A program made the translations under genes and the position numbers. Shown piece by piece: positions 25,774 through 35,291 of a stretch of DNA of 64,000 nt (within the stretch, counting starts at the first letter, position 1; each line of letters opens with the position of its first letter). Location of the stretch: contig CBDCRZ010000127.1 of NCBI GenBank assembly GCA_965221135.1, positions 62,001-126,000 on the forward strand, given 5' to 3'. The DNA is from Sansalvadorimonas sp965221135. GTDB taxonomy: Bacteria; Pseudomonadota; Gammaproteobacteria; Pseudomonadales; Endozoicomonadaceae. The notes beneath the pieces were generated by a model. The model did no database searches, was not told the origin of the DNA, and worked only from the letters and a program-made list of their open reading frames with translations.

Positions 25774-26823
25774 TTACAGAGCCTTTTTCTCCAGGGTCTT
25801 CAATCGTTTAGCGATATCATCCAGCTGGCGGAAGCGTACCGTATTTCGGCGCCACTCTTTTACCGGCATGGTTCCTATACCACCTGATGACCATACACCT
25901 GCAGCCAGAGACCTGGTAATCATCGCCATACCTGCAATATGTGTATTATCAGCAATTTCAAGGTGTCCTGCGATACCGGAGCCTCCCGCGATAGTGCACC
26001 CACTACCTATACGTGTACTCCCGGAAATACCCACACAACCGGCAATAGCTGTATTCTGACCAATTTCGACGTTATGGGCGATCTGCACCAGATTATCAAT
26101 TTTCACACCATCATGAATCATAGTGTTATCCAGTGCTCCACGGTCAATAGCGGTACCAGCACCGATCTCAACATCGTCCCCAATCACTACACCGCCAAGC
26201 TGTGCAATCTTAACCCACTTATCAGCCGTATTGGCAAAACCGAAGCCATCAGAGCCAAGCACTACTCCGGCATGAAGAATGCATCGGGCACCAATGGTGA
26301 CGCCGTGATAAACAGAAACGTTGGCCCAGAGCAGCGTGTCTTCTCCAACACGACTGTCTCGACCAATAACACTGTTCCCGTGAATACGCACACCTGGACC
26401 TATCTCGACACCAGCTTCAACAATCACTCCCGGACCGATCCACGATGAGGCATCAATATCGGCTGAGGCATCGACAGTGGCGGAAGGATGGATACCTGTC
26501 TCATCACCCGACACAGTATTAAATAAGTGACTGAGATGAGCGAAGCCCAAATAAGGGTTACTCATAACAAGGGCTGCGCCTGCAAAAGCGTCAGCCTGAG
26601 CCGGAGTCAGAATCACAGCACTGGCCTGAGTGCCTGCCAGATACTTTTCATAGGCAGGATTAGCCAGAAAAGAGAGCTTTCCTGACTCAGCATCCTGCAA
26701 AGTTGCCAGCCCTGTTATGGTGCAGGTACATTGGCTGTCACCCTGGATCTCAACCTCAAGACCATGGGTTTTCTGTAAAAAATCAGCCAGTTCTGACAGC
26801 GTATACTGCTTTACAGATTTCAT
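25774..26823 (-). CDS. lpxD: UDP-3-O-(3-hydroxyacyl)glucosamine N-acyltransferase
   Basis: A 349-residue trimeric beta-helix enzyme catalysing the third step of lipid A synthesis. The N-terminal ~100 residues bind the uridine part; hexapeptide repeats run from about 105 to 310; the catalytic His is in VQIAHNVEIG. The C-terminal helix RRNTVRFRQLDDIAKRLKTLEKKA is typical for ACP recognition. It follows the skp-like gene by 59 bases. Confidence 0.96.
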   Translation of the reverse strand: MKSVKQYTLSELADFLQKTHGLEVEIQGDSQCTCTITGLATLQDAESGKLSFLANPAYEKYLAGTQASAVILTPAQADAFAGAALVMSNPYLGFAHLSHLFNTVSGDETGIHPSATVDASADIDASSWIGPGVIVEAGVEIGPGVRIHGNSVIGRDSRVGEDTLLWANVSVYHGVTIGARCILHAGVVLGSDGFGFANTADKWVKIAQLGGVVIGDDVEIGAGTAIDRGALDNTMIHDGVKIDNLVQIAHNVEIGQNTAIAGCVGISGSTRIGSGCTIAGGSGIAGHLEIADNTHIAGMAMITRSLAAGVWSSGGIGTMPVKEWRRNTVRFRQLDDIAKRLKTLEKKAL

Positions 26824-26882
26824 CGGTGTCTACTTTATCAACTTATCTTTCAAATCAGCTTGCCAAACACCTGTTAAAAGAA

Positions 26883-27395
26883 TTACTTGGCGAGAGAATT
26901 CAGTTTTTCGATCACTTTGATGGTGACATCCAAACCTGGCTTGGCATAACGAACGGTGCCTTCTTCTACGACAACATCATAATCCCCTGCTTTGGCAACA
27001 GCTTCGATAGCCTGCTCAAGCTTAGGACGCAGGCGCTCAAGTTCAGCCTGGTCAGACTTAACTTTTTCCTGCTGCAGGTTACGAGCCTGCACTTGAAAGT
27101 CTTCCTGCTTACGACGCAATTCCAGCTGCACCTTGGAACGCTCAGCCTCGCTCATCGTAGCACCATCGCGCTCCAGCTTAGCCGACAGACTGTTAAACTC
27201 TTTTTCCACTTTCTGCAGCGCCTTCAGCTGAACACTGAATTTCTCTTCAGACTTCTGGGCATATACCTTGCCAGGAGAGGACTCAAGAAGAGCTCTCTGT
27301 GAATTAATAATGGCAATACCGCCCGCCTGAGCCAGAGGGGCAACCATAACCAAGGCCACAACAGCTGCTTTCAAACCGGTCTTTAAATTGCTCAA
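26883..27395 (-). CDS. skp: periplasmic chaperone Skp (OmpH family)
   Basis: A 170-residue protein with a signal peptide ending ...APLAQA-GG. The mature part IAIINSQRALLESSPGK is the typical start of Skp and is followed by a long coiled coil (about residues 45-125), the tentacle region. Skp holds unfolded outer-membrane proteins on their way to BamA, whose gene lies just upstream. The start is TTG 27395, chosen because AGGAG lies 8 bases ahead; a longer reading to 27437 adds a poor leader before the signal peptide. Confidence 0.9.
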   Translation of the reverse strand: MSNLKTGLKAAVVALVMVAPLAQAGGIAIINSQRALLESSPGKVYAQKSEEKFSVQLKALQKVEKEFNSLSAKLERDGATMSEAERSKVQLELRRKQEDFQVQARNLQQEKVKSDQAELERLRPKLEQAIEAVAKAGDYDVVVEEGTVRYAKPGLDVTIKVIEKLNSLAK

Positions 27396-27467
27396 GCCAT
27401 CTACTCCTGCATAGCTGTGGATAATCCGTTTACCCACGTTTTATAACGAAATTAGAAACTATAAAGA

Positions 27468-27493
27468 AAGGGCAAGGCTAACGCCTTGCCCTT
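27468..27493 (-). terminator. hairpin between bamA and skp
   Basis: AAGGGCAAGGC (27468-27478) and GCCTTGCCCTT (27483-27493), a perfect 11-bp stem with a 4-base loop; the minus strand continues T-rich (TTCTTTAT). Probable partial terminator after bamA. Confidence 0.7.
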
Positions 27494-27544
27494 AAATTGT
27501 CACGTGTTCAGGAAAACAACCGTCTTTCCTGAAAACCACCCTGA

Positions 27545-29890
27545 TTAAAAAGGCGTACCCAGAGAGAACTGGAAGATCTGAGTTTCATCATGATCTTCAT
27601 CTTTCAGTGCTTTCGCCAGGCTGAAGGTCAGAGGACCCATAGGGGTAATCCAGGTCAAACCAACACCTACGCTATAACGAAGTTGATCGATGGAGGGCTT
27701 ATAGCAGCTAGCCGAGATCGGCTTTCCTTTATTAGGACCTTCCGCAGTTTCCTTCCCTGTAGAGCAGTTGGATGAAAAGACATTACCAATATCAAAGAAA
27801 GCCGACGTCCGCAGTTGCCGCTGATCCTTGACAAACGGGAGTGGAAAGAGAACTTCTGCTGTTCCTTCCACAAGAATGTTACCACCCAGTGGATCATAAT
27901 CACCATCACTCTGCAGAGTTCTGGGACCCAGAGTATTATCCTTATACCCTCGAACAGAACCAAAACCACCACTAAAGTAGTTCTCAAAGAAAGGCAACTG
28001 TGAAGTATTGCCATAAGCCGCACCATACCCAAGACGACTTGCAAGACGAAGAGTCAGGTTATCAGTCAAAGGCTGGAAATACTGCCCACGATAGTTCAAC
28101 TTATAGAATAACAAGTCACTACCAGGGACAGTCACTTCAGTAGACATACTCTGAGACCAGCCACGCGTTGGGAGCAAGCCATTATTCAGTGTGGATTGAT
28201 AGAGACCAAGGTTACCTTTGAAGTTTGTGAACTTATCACCTTCTTTCTCCAAAAACTCTTTCACTTCCAACGCTGGAGATCTACCGGTTTTCAGTTTGTT
28301 ATCTTCAACACCAACACCAAAACGAACGCTGGATATTTCAGAAATCGGGTAACCGAAACTGATATCACCACCCATGGTATCGACATTGTAATTAGTGATA
28401 TCACTGTCTTCAAAGTCAGTCTCACTGTAATAGAGGCTGTATCCGCGACTAACGCCGTCCACAGTGTAATAGGGATCATTGAAGGAGAAACTGTACAGTT
28501 TACGGGTATCGCTACTGTTGGCAGCAAGCGCCACCTTGTTACCAGAACCCAGGAAGTTTTCCTGGCTGATAGAACCACCAAGAATCAAACCATCGGATTG
28601 GGAAAAACCCAGGCTGGCGGTGATTGAACCGGAAGGTTGTTCTTCTACGTTGTAATTTACATCAACCAAACCACTGCTGCCTGGCACAGGGACTGTTTCC
28701 ACATCCACCTGTTTAAAGAACCCCAAACGACCTAAACGCGCCTTGGATTGTTCAATTTTGGCAGTGTTTGCAGAGCCCCCTTCCATCTGACGCATTTCAC
28801 GCCGAAGGACTTCATCTTCAGTTTTGATATTACCGTTGAAGTTAATACGACGGACATAGGCACGCCCACCAGGCTCCACAAAAAAGGTGATATCAACAGT
28901 ATGGTTTTCATGATTTGGCTTGGGAATACCAGCAACACTGGCAAAGGTAAAACCCTCATTACCCAGACGACGAGTTATCAAGTCTTCTGAGCCGGTCATC
29001 AATTGACGAGAGAACGTCTGCCCTTCTTTCACCAGCAACAGAGGGTCAATCTGATCTTCACCCACCACCAGATCACCGGCCAGCTTGACTTCATTGACCG
29101 TATATTTTTCACCTTCATCCACATTTACGGTAATAAACACGCCCTGCTTATCTGGCGTGATGGATACCTGTGTAGAGGTGATATTGAAATTGATATAACC
29201 GCGATCCAAGTACCAGGAACGCAAACGTTCCAGATCGCCGGAGAGTTTCTCTCGGGAATATTTATCATCACTGGAATACCAGGAGAGCCAGTTACTGGTC
29301 TTTAACTGGAAAAGATCCGTTAGCTCCTCTCGCTCAAATACAGAGGCACCAACAATATTCACATCCTGAATGGTGGAAACCTTGCCTTCACGCACCTTGA
29401 TGGTCACTGCCACCCGGTTACGGGGTTGAGGCTTCACCTCGGCTTCAATATGCGCTCCGTAACGACCCTGAGCAACATACTGTCGCTCAAGTTCCATCCG
29501 GATAGCTTCCAGCGTAGCCTGCTGGAAGATTTCACCTTCGGCAAGACCAGACTGTTTGAGGCCCTTCAACAGGTCTTCAGTCTTGAGCGCCTTGTTGCCT
29601 TCAATCTCAATCTTGCTGATTGATGGGCGCTCTACAACAGTCACAACAAGGACATCATCGTCCCGGCCGAGCTGAATATCCTGGAAGTAGCCGGTGCGGA
29701 ACAAACTTCTGGCCGCCTCGGACACTGCCTGGTTATCGATATCGTCGCCGATAGAAATAGGCAATATATTAAAAACGGTACCGGCAGAGACCCTCTGCAG
29801 GCCGTCAAGACGGATATCGTTTACTACAAAAGCACTGGCCTGTCCGGCAAGCATGCTTCCGGCGACGAGTGGCAGTAATAATCGCTTCAT
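27545..29890 (-). CDS. bamA: outer-membrane protein assembly factor BamA
   Basis: A 781-residue Omp85 protein that inserts beta-barrels into the outer membrane. A signal peptide of about 20 residues (LLLPLVAGSMLAGQASA) is followed by five POTRA domains (about 21-425) and a 16-strand barrel. GSVRGYKDNTLGPR is the conserved lid-loop VRGF-type motif, with Tyr for Phe. The chain ends in Phe after QFSLGTP, as outer-membrane barrels require. It lies between rseP and skp in the usual order. Confidence 0.97.
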   Translation of the reverse strand: MKRLLLPLVAGSMLAGQASAFVVNDIRLDGLQRVSAGTVFNILPISIGDDIDNQAVSEAARSLFRTGYFQDIQLGRDDDVLVVTVVERPSISKIEIEGNKALKTEDLLKGLKQSGLAEGEIFQQATLEAIRMELERQYVAQGRYGAHIEAEVKPQPRNRVAVTIKVREGKVSTIQDVNIVGASVFEREELTDLFQLKTSNWLSWYSSDDKYSREKLSGDLERLRSWYLDRGYINFNITSTQVSITPDKQGVFITVNVDEGEKYTVNEVKLAGDLVVGEDQIDPLLLVKEGQTFSRQLMTGSEDLITRRLGNEGFTFASVAGIPKPNHENHTVDITFFVEPGGRAYVRRINFNGNIKTEDEVLRREMRQMEGGSANTAKIEQSKARLGRLGFFKQVDVETVPVPGSSGLVDVNYNVEEQPSGSITASLGFSQSDGLILGGSISQENFLGSGNKVALAANSSDTRKLYSFSFNDPYYTVDGVSRGYSLYYSETDFEDSDITNYNVDTMGGDISFGYPISEISSVRFGVGVEDNKLKTGRSPALEVKEFLEKEGDKFTNFKGNLGLYQSTLNNGLLPTRGWSQSMSTEVTVPGSDLLFYKLNYRGQYFQPLTDNLTLRLASRLGYGAAYGNTSQLPFFENYFSGGFGSVRGYKDNTLGPRTLQSDGDYDPLGGNILVEGTAEVLFPLPFVKDQRQLRTSAFFDIGNVFSSNCSTGKETAEGPNKGKPISASCYKPSIDQLRYSVGVGLTWITPMGPLTFSLAKALKDEDHDETQIFQFSLGTPF

Positions 29891-29933
29891 GGAATCCGTT
29901 TTTCCAGATAGTAGTCTTATATCCCCGAGAGGG

Positions 29934-31295
29934 TCACAGTCGACTCAGGTCATTAAACAGCGCAACAAACATCACACCCATTATCAGGGTAAGACCTATA
30001 CGCATACCAAACATCTGCGCCTTTTCAGATAATGGTTTACCCCTGATCAATTCATAAAAATGATACAGCAGGTGTCCACCATCAAGCACTGGTACGGGCA
30101 ACAGATTGATAACCCCGAGGCTTACACTCAGCATGGCCAGAAAACCTAAAAAGCTTTCCAGGCCAGACTCAACAGAAGCACCGGCGGCTCGGGCGATGGT
30201 AATGGGTCCGCTCAGATTACTAACGGACACCAGCCCGGTTATCATCTTGCGGAGAGAGTCTACCATCAAGAAAGATAAAGAGGCTGTTTCTGTGGTTGCT
30301 GCACCGAGTGCATCAACCGGACCAAAGCGAATCTCCCGAACATGATCTTCTGGCCAGTTATACGGGCGTGATCCTGCACCAATGTAACCAATTTTACCGC
30401 CATCGGCTAATGGTTTTTCCCCGGGAACAAGATTGATATCAACGGCTTGGCCGTTTCTTTCCACCACAATCGGCAAGGTTCGACCGGGATTATCCCTAAT
30501 CTCATTCACCCAGACATTCCAGTCATCAACCGGCAGGCCGTTCATAGATACAACTGTGTCACCCACCTGCAGGCCGGCAGCTTCCGCCGCACCACCTTCA
30601 AGCACCTGCCCGATTACCGGTGGGATTTTTGGTGTCCAGGGGATAATACCAAGATTGCGAATGGGGCTGGGCTGCTCTTCATCCACAAGCCAGTCTTTAA
30701 CGGATACAGGGGTCTGCACTGTTTGCGCAGTTGGGTTATCGAAGGGACGAACGGCCACATCAATAGTCCGGGTTTCACCCATACTCTTCAGCAGAGCCAT
30801 ATTAAAATCGTGCCAGCTACGTACCGTATCACCATCCACAGCAACGACTTCAGAACCCGGCAGCAGGCCGGCATGGGCAGCAGGCGTTTCCGGGACAACA
30901 TCGCCAACCACGGGGATTACCGCCCGGGTACCGATCATGTACATAAGCCACAAAGCCACAATGGCTAACAGGAAATTGGCAATGGGGCCTGCGGCCACTA
31001 CAGCAATACGAGAGAGCACTGGCTTGCCATTAAACGACAAGTGCCGCTGATCATCAGGAACAGGCTCTTCCCGCTCATCCAGCATTTTTACGTAGCCGCC
31101 AAGGGGAATCATGGCGATCACATATTCAGTACCCTGCTTATCATGCCAGCGAAACAAGGCCTTACCGAACCCCACACTAAAGCGCAGTACCTTGATACCA
31201 CACCGGCGGGCGACCCAAAAATGGCCATATTCATGAACACTGACCAACAGGCCAAGGGTGACAATAAAGGCTAAAACCGTCTGGATTGAATCCAT
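29934..31295 (-). CDS. rseP: site-2 intramembrane zinc protease RseP
   Basis: A 453-residue protein with HEYGH at residues 21-25 in the first membrane segment and the LLPVPVLDGGH motif near residue 395, together the zinc site of S2P proteases. Two PDZ domains lie between. RseP cuts the anti-sigma factor RseA after DegS to release the envelope-stress sigma factor. Its gene is normally preceded by dxr and cdsA; here the next genes upstream are unrelated (see findings). Confidence 0.96.
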   Translation of the reverse strand: MDSIQTVLAFIVTLGLLVSVHEYGHFWVARRCGIKVLRFSVGFGKALFRWHDKQGTEYVIAMIPLGGYVKMLDEREEPVPDDQRHLSFNGKPVLSRIAVVAAGPIANFLLAIVALWLMYMIGTRAVIPVVGDVVPETPAAHAGLLPGSEVVAVDGDTVRSWHDFNMALLKSMGETRTIDVAVRPFDNPTAQTVQTPVSVKDWLVDEEQPSPIRNLGIIPWTPKIPPVIGQVLEGGAAEAAGLQVGDTVVSMNGLPVDDWNVWVNEIRDNPGRTLPIVVERNGQAVDINLVPGEKPLADGGKIGYIGAGSRPYNWPEDHVREIRFGPVDALGAATTETASLSFLMVDSLRKMITGLVSVSNLSGPITIARAAGASVESGLESFLGFLAMLSVSLGVINLLPVPVLDGGHLLYHFYELIRGKPLSEKAQMFGMRIGLTLIMGVMFVALFNDLSRL

Positions 31296-31648
31296 GCAGA
31301 GGCGATCTCTTTAGAATATCCGAAGAAAAAAGTATTGATTCGTTAATGCTCGCACAGAGACAACAAAACAGGCAAATAAGAAATTCATTCCCGCTCTTTC
31401 GTTTATATGACTTTCCACCTATACCAAATGCCGCCATGCATCCATGCTATATCTGGAATCTCGTTGACTGGTCTATGATGAAAGGCGCTGAGATTAGCAC
31501 TTTCTGGCAATTGCTGCCGGGGCTCTATCTTATCGGGGAAGATCACTGCGCGCGTTACTGCTTATACTTGGCAGTGATAAATATAGGTGGTTGTGCTGGA
31601 TTCCAGCAATAAAGCAGCTTTTATGACGCAATGGTTATGAAGCAGTTG
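31296..31648. other. intergenic stretch upstream of rseP, at the expected dxr position
   Basis: About 350 bases with no supported gene and no recognisable remnant of dxr. It probably carries the promoter for rseP-bamA on the minus strand, but I see no strong -35/-10 pair. Confidence 0.5.
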
Positions 31649-34600
31649 CTATGAAACAGGGCGCCTCGCCTCACTGGAGGTTCTGGGTACGCACACGGTC
31701 ACATATTTTGGCTTTCCCGACAGAAGGCGCCCTCTCTGCCTTTGTTCTTTTACAACGTGAATACCGCGTCTTTTCAAGGCTTTCTGGGCTGAGGGCGATT
31801 TCAAAGTTTCCTGAGTCAGGGTTCCCAGCGCCATTTTTATTCCACTCTGCTTTATTCTTCTGACTTCCTTTAATATCCCTGCCCGGGTTTTAGGAGCAAG
31901 GACTGAAAGATCATGGCGACACTGCATCTTCTCCAGCAGTGTCATACCCTCTGGCACTTTGATCTGTTTAAGGTCATGCCAGCTATTATGAATCCCCCAG
32001 TGTACCCCCTTTCTTGTATCTGCCCTGCAAACAAGGTGTTTCTTTTTCAGCATGACGGAGACAGGTGCACTGTGTATTTTCAGGCGGGCGGAAGCTTTCC
32101 GCTTTTTCATCGGGCGAAGGCTTTCGCTCTCTTTGCAGGTGGAAATACCTGCCTTTTCAGCGATCATTCGGCGGACATTGTCGTCAATAAAACCATTCAA
32201 TCGCAATACGGGGGTGGGCGTACACTCAAGAGCTGTTTTAATATCACTATTAGGGGTCTTTAGCCCGTATGTTTCTATATAAGACCCTGCTTTGCGACGA
32301 TCTCTCACGCACTCTTCTGTAACGGAGACCAGATCGACAGAGCCATGCATAGCGGCTTCAAGGCCTGACTGAAAAAGGGCCTTATTACAGGGACTGGGGA
32401 CAAAGCTTGTTTTTAAAGATGGCGGTAAGTCCAGCTTGCCCGGGTCGACGCCATTATGAACGGATGAACACGAGCCCTCTTTACTCCAATCAGGAAACCC
32501 CGGGCCGGCGCCTGCGTAGCGGACAAAATCCATACGATCACCAAAACGCAGTACTCTAAGGTAAAGGCGTAAACGTTCATCTGCTTCCTGCTCTGTTTCT
32601 GTCTCCAGCTCTCCCTTACTATTTATATCATCTTCTTTAGCTTCCAAAGCCTTACTGATTTTCTCCACCAGCTCCCGCTGAAAATGAGGACTCATGTCCC
32701 GACAAAAATAGAAAGCCGATTGTTTTTCTTCCCTGGATTTATCCACATCTTCAGCGGCAGCATCATGATACACGGCAGCCAGTGCCAGCAGTATTCTCTC
32801 ATCTTTACTAAACGTTGCGACGCCTGCGACCTCCAGAAACTCCATATACCAACAAACATTATTGCGCGTTCTCAGGGCATGATCGCAACTATGGTAGCGC
32901 TTCCAAAATTGACTTGTATAAAGCTCCTTTTGCACAGCCAGAAGTGCCTGCACCTCCGCCCCTGGGCGACGATAATAGTGCTCCAATATTTTTAAAATGG
33001 TAGGTTCATCATCTCCTGGATTACGAAACTCGGGAGGCTTACGAAAAGCATCGACAATAAAGCCCAGCTGCTGCTTATTGAAATCCATTTCCTCTTTTGA
33101 AATTTCTAATCTTGATGGTAAAACAAAGGGTACTTTCATGCAGACACCGATTTGTTTTCTGACGGCATTAACCCTGGCCTCTCCTTTCTTGACCCTCTCC
33201 TTCCACACATCAACAAAAGAATGTGTGTTATAGTTCTCCCAAACAGAACTAACCTTACCGATAAATTCCTCTCTTCTTTTTTTGATGACGCTTTCAGACT
33301 CACCGGCATTACAATATAAACCCGGATCATCCAGGTCACATATCAACTCAGAAGATTTTAAATCAGGAACAACACCATGCAAAAACAACAAGATTAATAG
33401 ATGACTAAACTCCTGAAATTCACATTCATCAGAAAAGGCCTCAACCAGAGCATAGTGAAACCCATCCTGCAACTCTTCAATATCTACGCCTTTTAAATAA
33501 CGATCACATGCTACAGCAACCACAGGCTCATTATAACGTAAACCAATGAAATGCCAGTATATACAAAAACCTTTCTTATCGAGTAAATCAAACGAAACCA
33601 GGAACTCCTGTATGTAATCCGGATAGTTTTTTAAGGCCCACTCCATAGGAACAGCTTCACATATACCACTACACCTGACCAGCTCATGAAGTAATTCACT
33701 CGCCTTTTCATCGACGTTCGGAGTGAGTGTTTTTGTAACATTATAAGGCCAGTATCGCTGCTCTTCTCGAGCCAAAAAAATATTTACAGGTAAACTTTTA
33801 CCCCAATTCGAAACGTAAGCTGTTTTTAGAGGAACACCCTGGCGGTGTAATTCTCTCAAATTGACTGCACTGTAATTGTCTGGATCTGTAATAATATTCA
33901 ACAGATTAATTCTATCTAATTCATGCTTTGATGGAGATCGATAATTTTCACCAAACGATAATAAAGCCGCTATTTGCTCCGGCCATATAAGAAGCCTTAA
34001 AACCCTCTGCACACGACAGTAATCTATTTGCTGCAGACTAAGATGCTCCCTTAGTTGTTTGTCCGCTTTCTTTAAGAGGTGAAAACTCTTTCTTGCACGA
34101 AATAGCTCATCTTCAAACCAAACAGACAAGCTCCCCTTCTGGGCGGAATACACACCAACAGGCAATGACTTTAACCTTAATGACTTTTCCAGTTTATGCT
34201 TTCTTTCAAGGATTGCGACAATTGATTCATTATCTTCACTGCTTACACAAAAACACTCTATCTGACGTTTTTCATAAGTCTCTGCTACAACTTCACAGTG
34301 AGGAATGGGAAAGAGATTACACAAATGCTTATCTTTGAACGCAGGAAGCGTATATACGCCTTTCCTGGCAAGGTGACCAGATGTGCCTGGCTTGTAAGCG
34401 CTCCAAAGGCGGCTCTCTAGCTGCTCATGCATTTTTTCCTTCAACGCAGCCATGTCAGCAAGGCATTTATTATGCTGGACAATCCCAAACCTTTTGTGGT
34501 GACGCCAATATTCCGGGCCAATGCGTTTATCCAGCCCTAGCCCGTTTGTATCAGCGTCACCCTTGTAATGGTAGAGCGTCTTGAGATCTGTAACCGCAAT

Positions 34601-34873
34601 AACGCTACTTCGATGCTCAAAAAGCTCGCTTGGCATACCAGCCGTTAATACAGTAAAGGGTTTCGGTGCTTGCTCTTGCGCCTCAAAAAATTTGTTTTCC
34701 AGCGAGGGCTCAATACTGCGAACAAACAACCTCCCTTCCTGGTGAGCCATCTGAATTCTCGCTCGCCTGGCTTCTTGAGTATCTCCCCGGGCAACAACAG
34801 CCTGCCCAAAGGCAAGAGGGGAACGCTGCGAAAAACCAGGCACGACCGGTGACTGTCTATCCATTGTCTCCAA
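31649..34873 (-). CDS. very large HD-domain phosphohydrolase-like protein (candidate effector)
   Basis: A 1074-residue protein without signal peptide or membrane segments. The only recognised part is at about residues 630-800: YHSCDHALRT near 657, AAVYHDAAAEDVDKSREEKQSA near 695-715 and RFGDRMDF near 776. Together these resemble the H...HD...D metal site of HD-superfamily phosphohydrolases; the YHxxxHAxxT form also recalls cyclic-nucleotide phosphodiesterases and the phosphodiesterase domain of Legionella SidE proteins. The first ~600 residues are unlike anything I recognise, and the C-terminus (900-1074) is basic. Size and cytoplasmic character in a T3SS-bearing genome suggest an effector, but this is inference. 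Confidence 0.6.
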   Translation of the reverse strand: METMDRQSPVVPGFSQRSPLAFGQAVVARGDTQEARRARIQMAHQEGRLFVRSIEPSLENKFFEAQEQAPKPFTVLTAGMPSELFEHRSSVIAVTDLKTLYHYKGDADTNGLGLDKRIGPEYWRHHKRFGIVQHNKCLADMAALKEKMHEQLESRLWSAYKPGTSGHLARKGVYTLPAFKDKHLCNLFPIPHCEVVAETYEKRQIECFCVSSEDNESIVAILERKHKLEKSLRLKSLPVGVYSAQKGSLSVWFEDELFRARKSFHLLKKADKQLREHLSLQQIDYCRVQRVLRLLIWPEQIAALLSFGENYRSPSKHELDRINLLNIITDPDNYSAVNLRELHRQGVPLKTAYVSNWGKSLPVNIFLAREEQRYWPYNVTKTLTPNVDEKASELLHELVRCSGICEAVPMEWALKNYPDYIQEFLVSFDLLDKKGFCIYWHFIGLRYNEPVVAVACDRYLKGVDIEELQDGFHYALVEAFSDECEFQEFSHLLILLFLHGVVPDLKSSELICDLDDPGLYCNAGESESVIKKRREEFIGKVSSVWENYNTHSFVDVWKERVKKGEARVNAVRKQIGVCMKVPFVLPSRLEISKEEMDFNKQQLGFIVDAFRKPPEFRNPGDDEPTILKILEHYYRRPGAEVQALLAVQKELYTSQFWKRYHSCDHALRTRNNVCWYMEFLEVAGVATFSKDERILLALAAVYHDAAAEDVDKSREEKQSAFYFCRDMSPHFQRELVEKISKALEAKEDDINSKGELETETEQEADERLRLYLRVLRFGDRMDFVRYAGAGPGFPDWSKEGSCSSVHNGVDPGKLDLPPSLKTSFVPSPCNKALFQSGLEAAMHGSVDLVSVTEECVRDRRKAGSYIETYGLKTPNSDIKTALECTPTPVLRLNGFIDDNVRRMIAEKAGISTCKESESLRPMKKRKASARLKIHSAPVSVMLKKKHLVCRADTRKGVHWGIHNSWHDLKQIKVPEGMTLLEKMQCRHDLSVLAPKTRAGILKEVRRIKQSGIKMALGTLTQETLKSPSAQKALKRRGIHVVKEQRQRGRLLSGKPKYVTVCVPRTSSEARRPVS

Positions 34874-35291
34874 CCTCCCCGTTGCGATTTCCGAAACCTG
34901 CTATCTTAGTGACTCTCCTTCAGACAGCGAGACTGGCTCTGCAGAGCGCAGAATGACAGCACCTGTAACCTGCCCGTTACCACTCTTACTGTACAGAGCC
35001 TGACATCCTCCATCCGTATGGCACCTATGACTCAAGACGAGAGGCTACCGCATGATAGCCACAACCCTGTTTGACCACCCGGAAAATCATGACCACCCCG
35101 ATATAATGCTATGCATAAATTTCAGAATCCTCACTGCAGGGTCTGAATTGCTACCTTATGTTTGCCCCAATATCTTCGAGAACATTTTTCCTGGCACTTA
35201 AATCCAGACTCTTGAATTAACCCCGCATCAATCATTCGCTTTATTAAATAGTATCTATACTGCATAACCCTTTTCGTGGTGGAGCTAAACC
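34874..35291. other. divergent promoter region between the HD-domain and TPR-like genes
   Basis: About 420 bases between two divergently transcribed genes. A TATAAT box lies at 35102-35107 on the plus strand without a convincing -35 element. No gene is supported. Confidence 0.45.

Noticed and set aside
31286..31612. 108-codon plus-strand frame in the rseP upstream region, considered as a dxr remnant
   Set aside because: The translation has no similarity to DXR and no ribosome-binding site.
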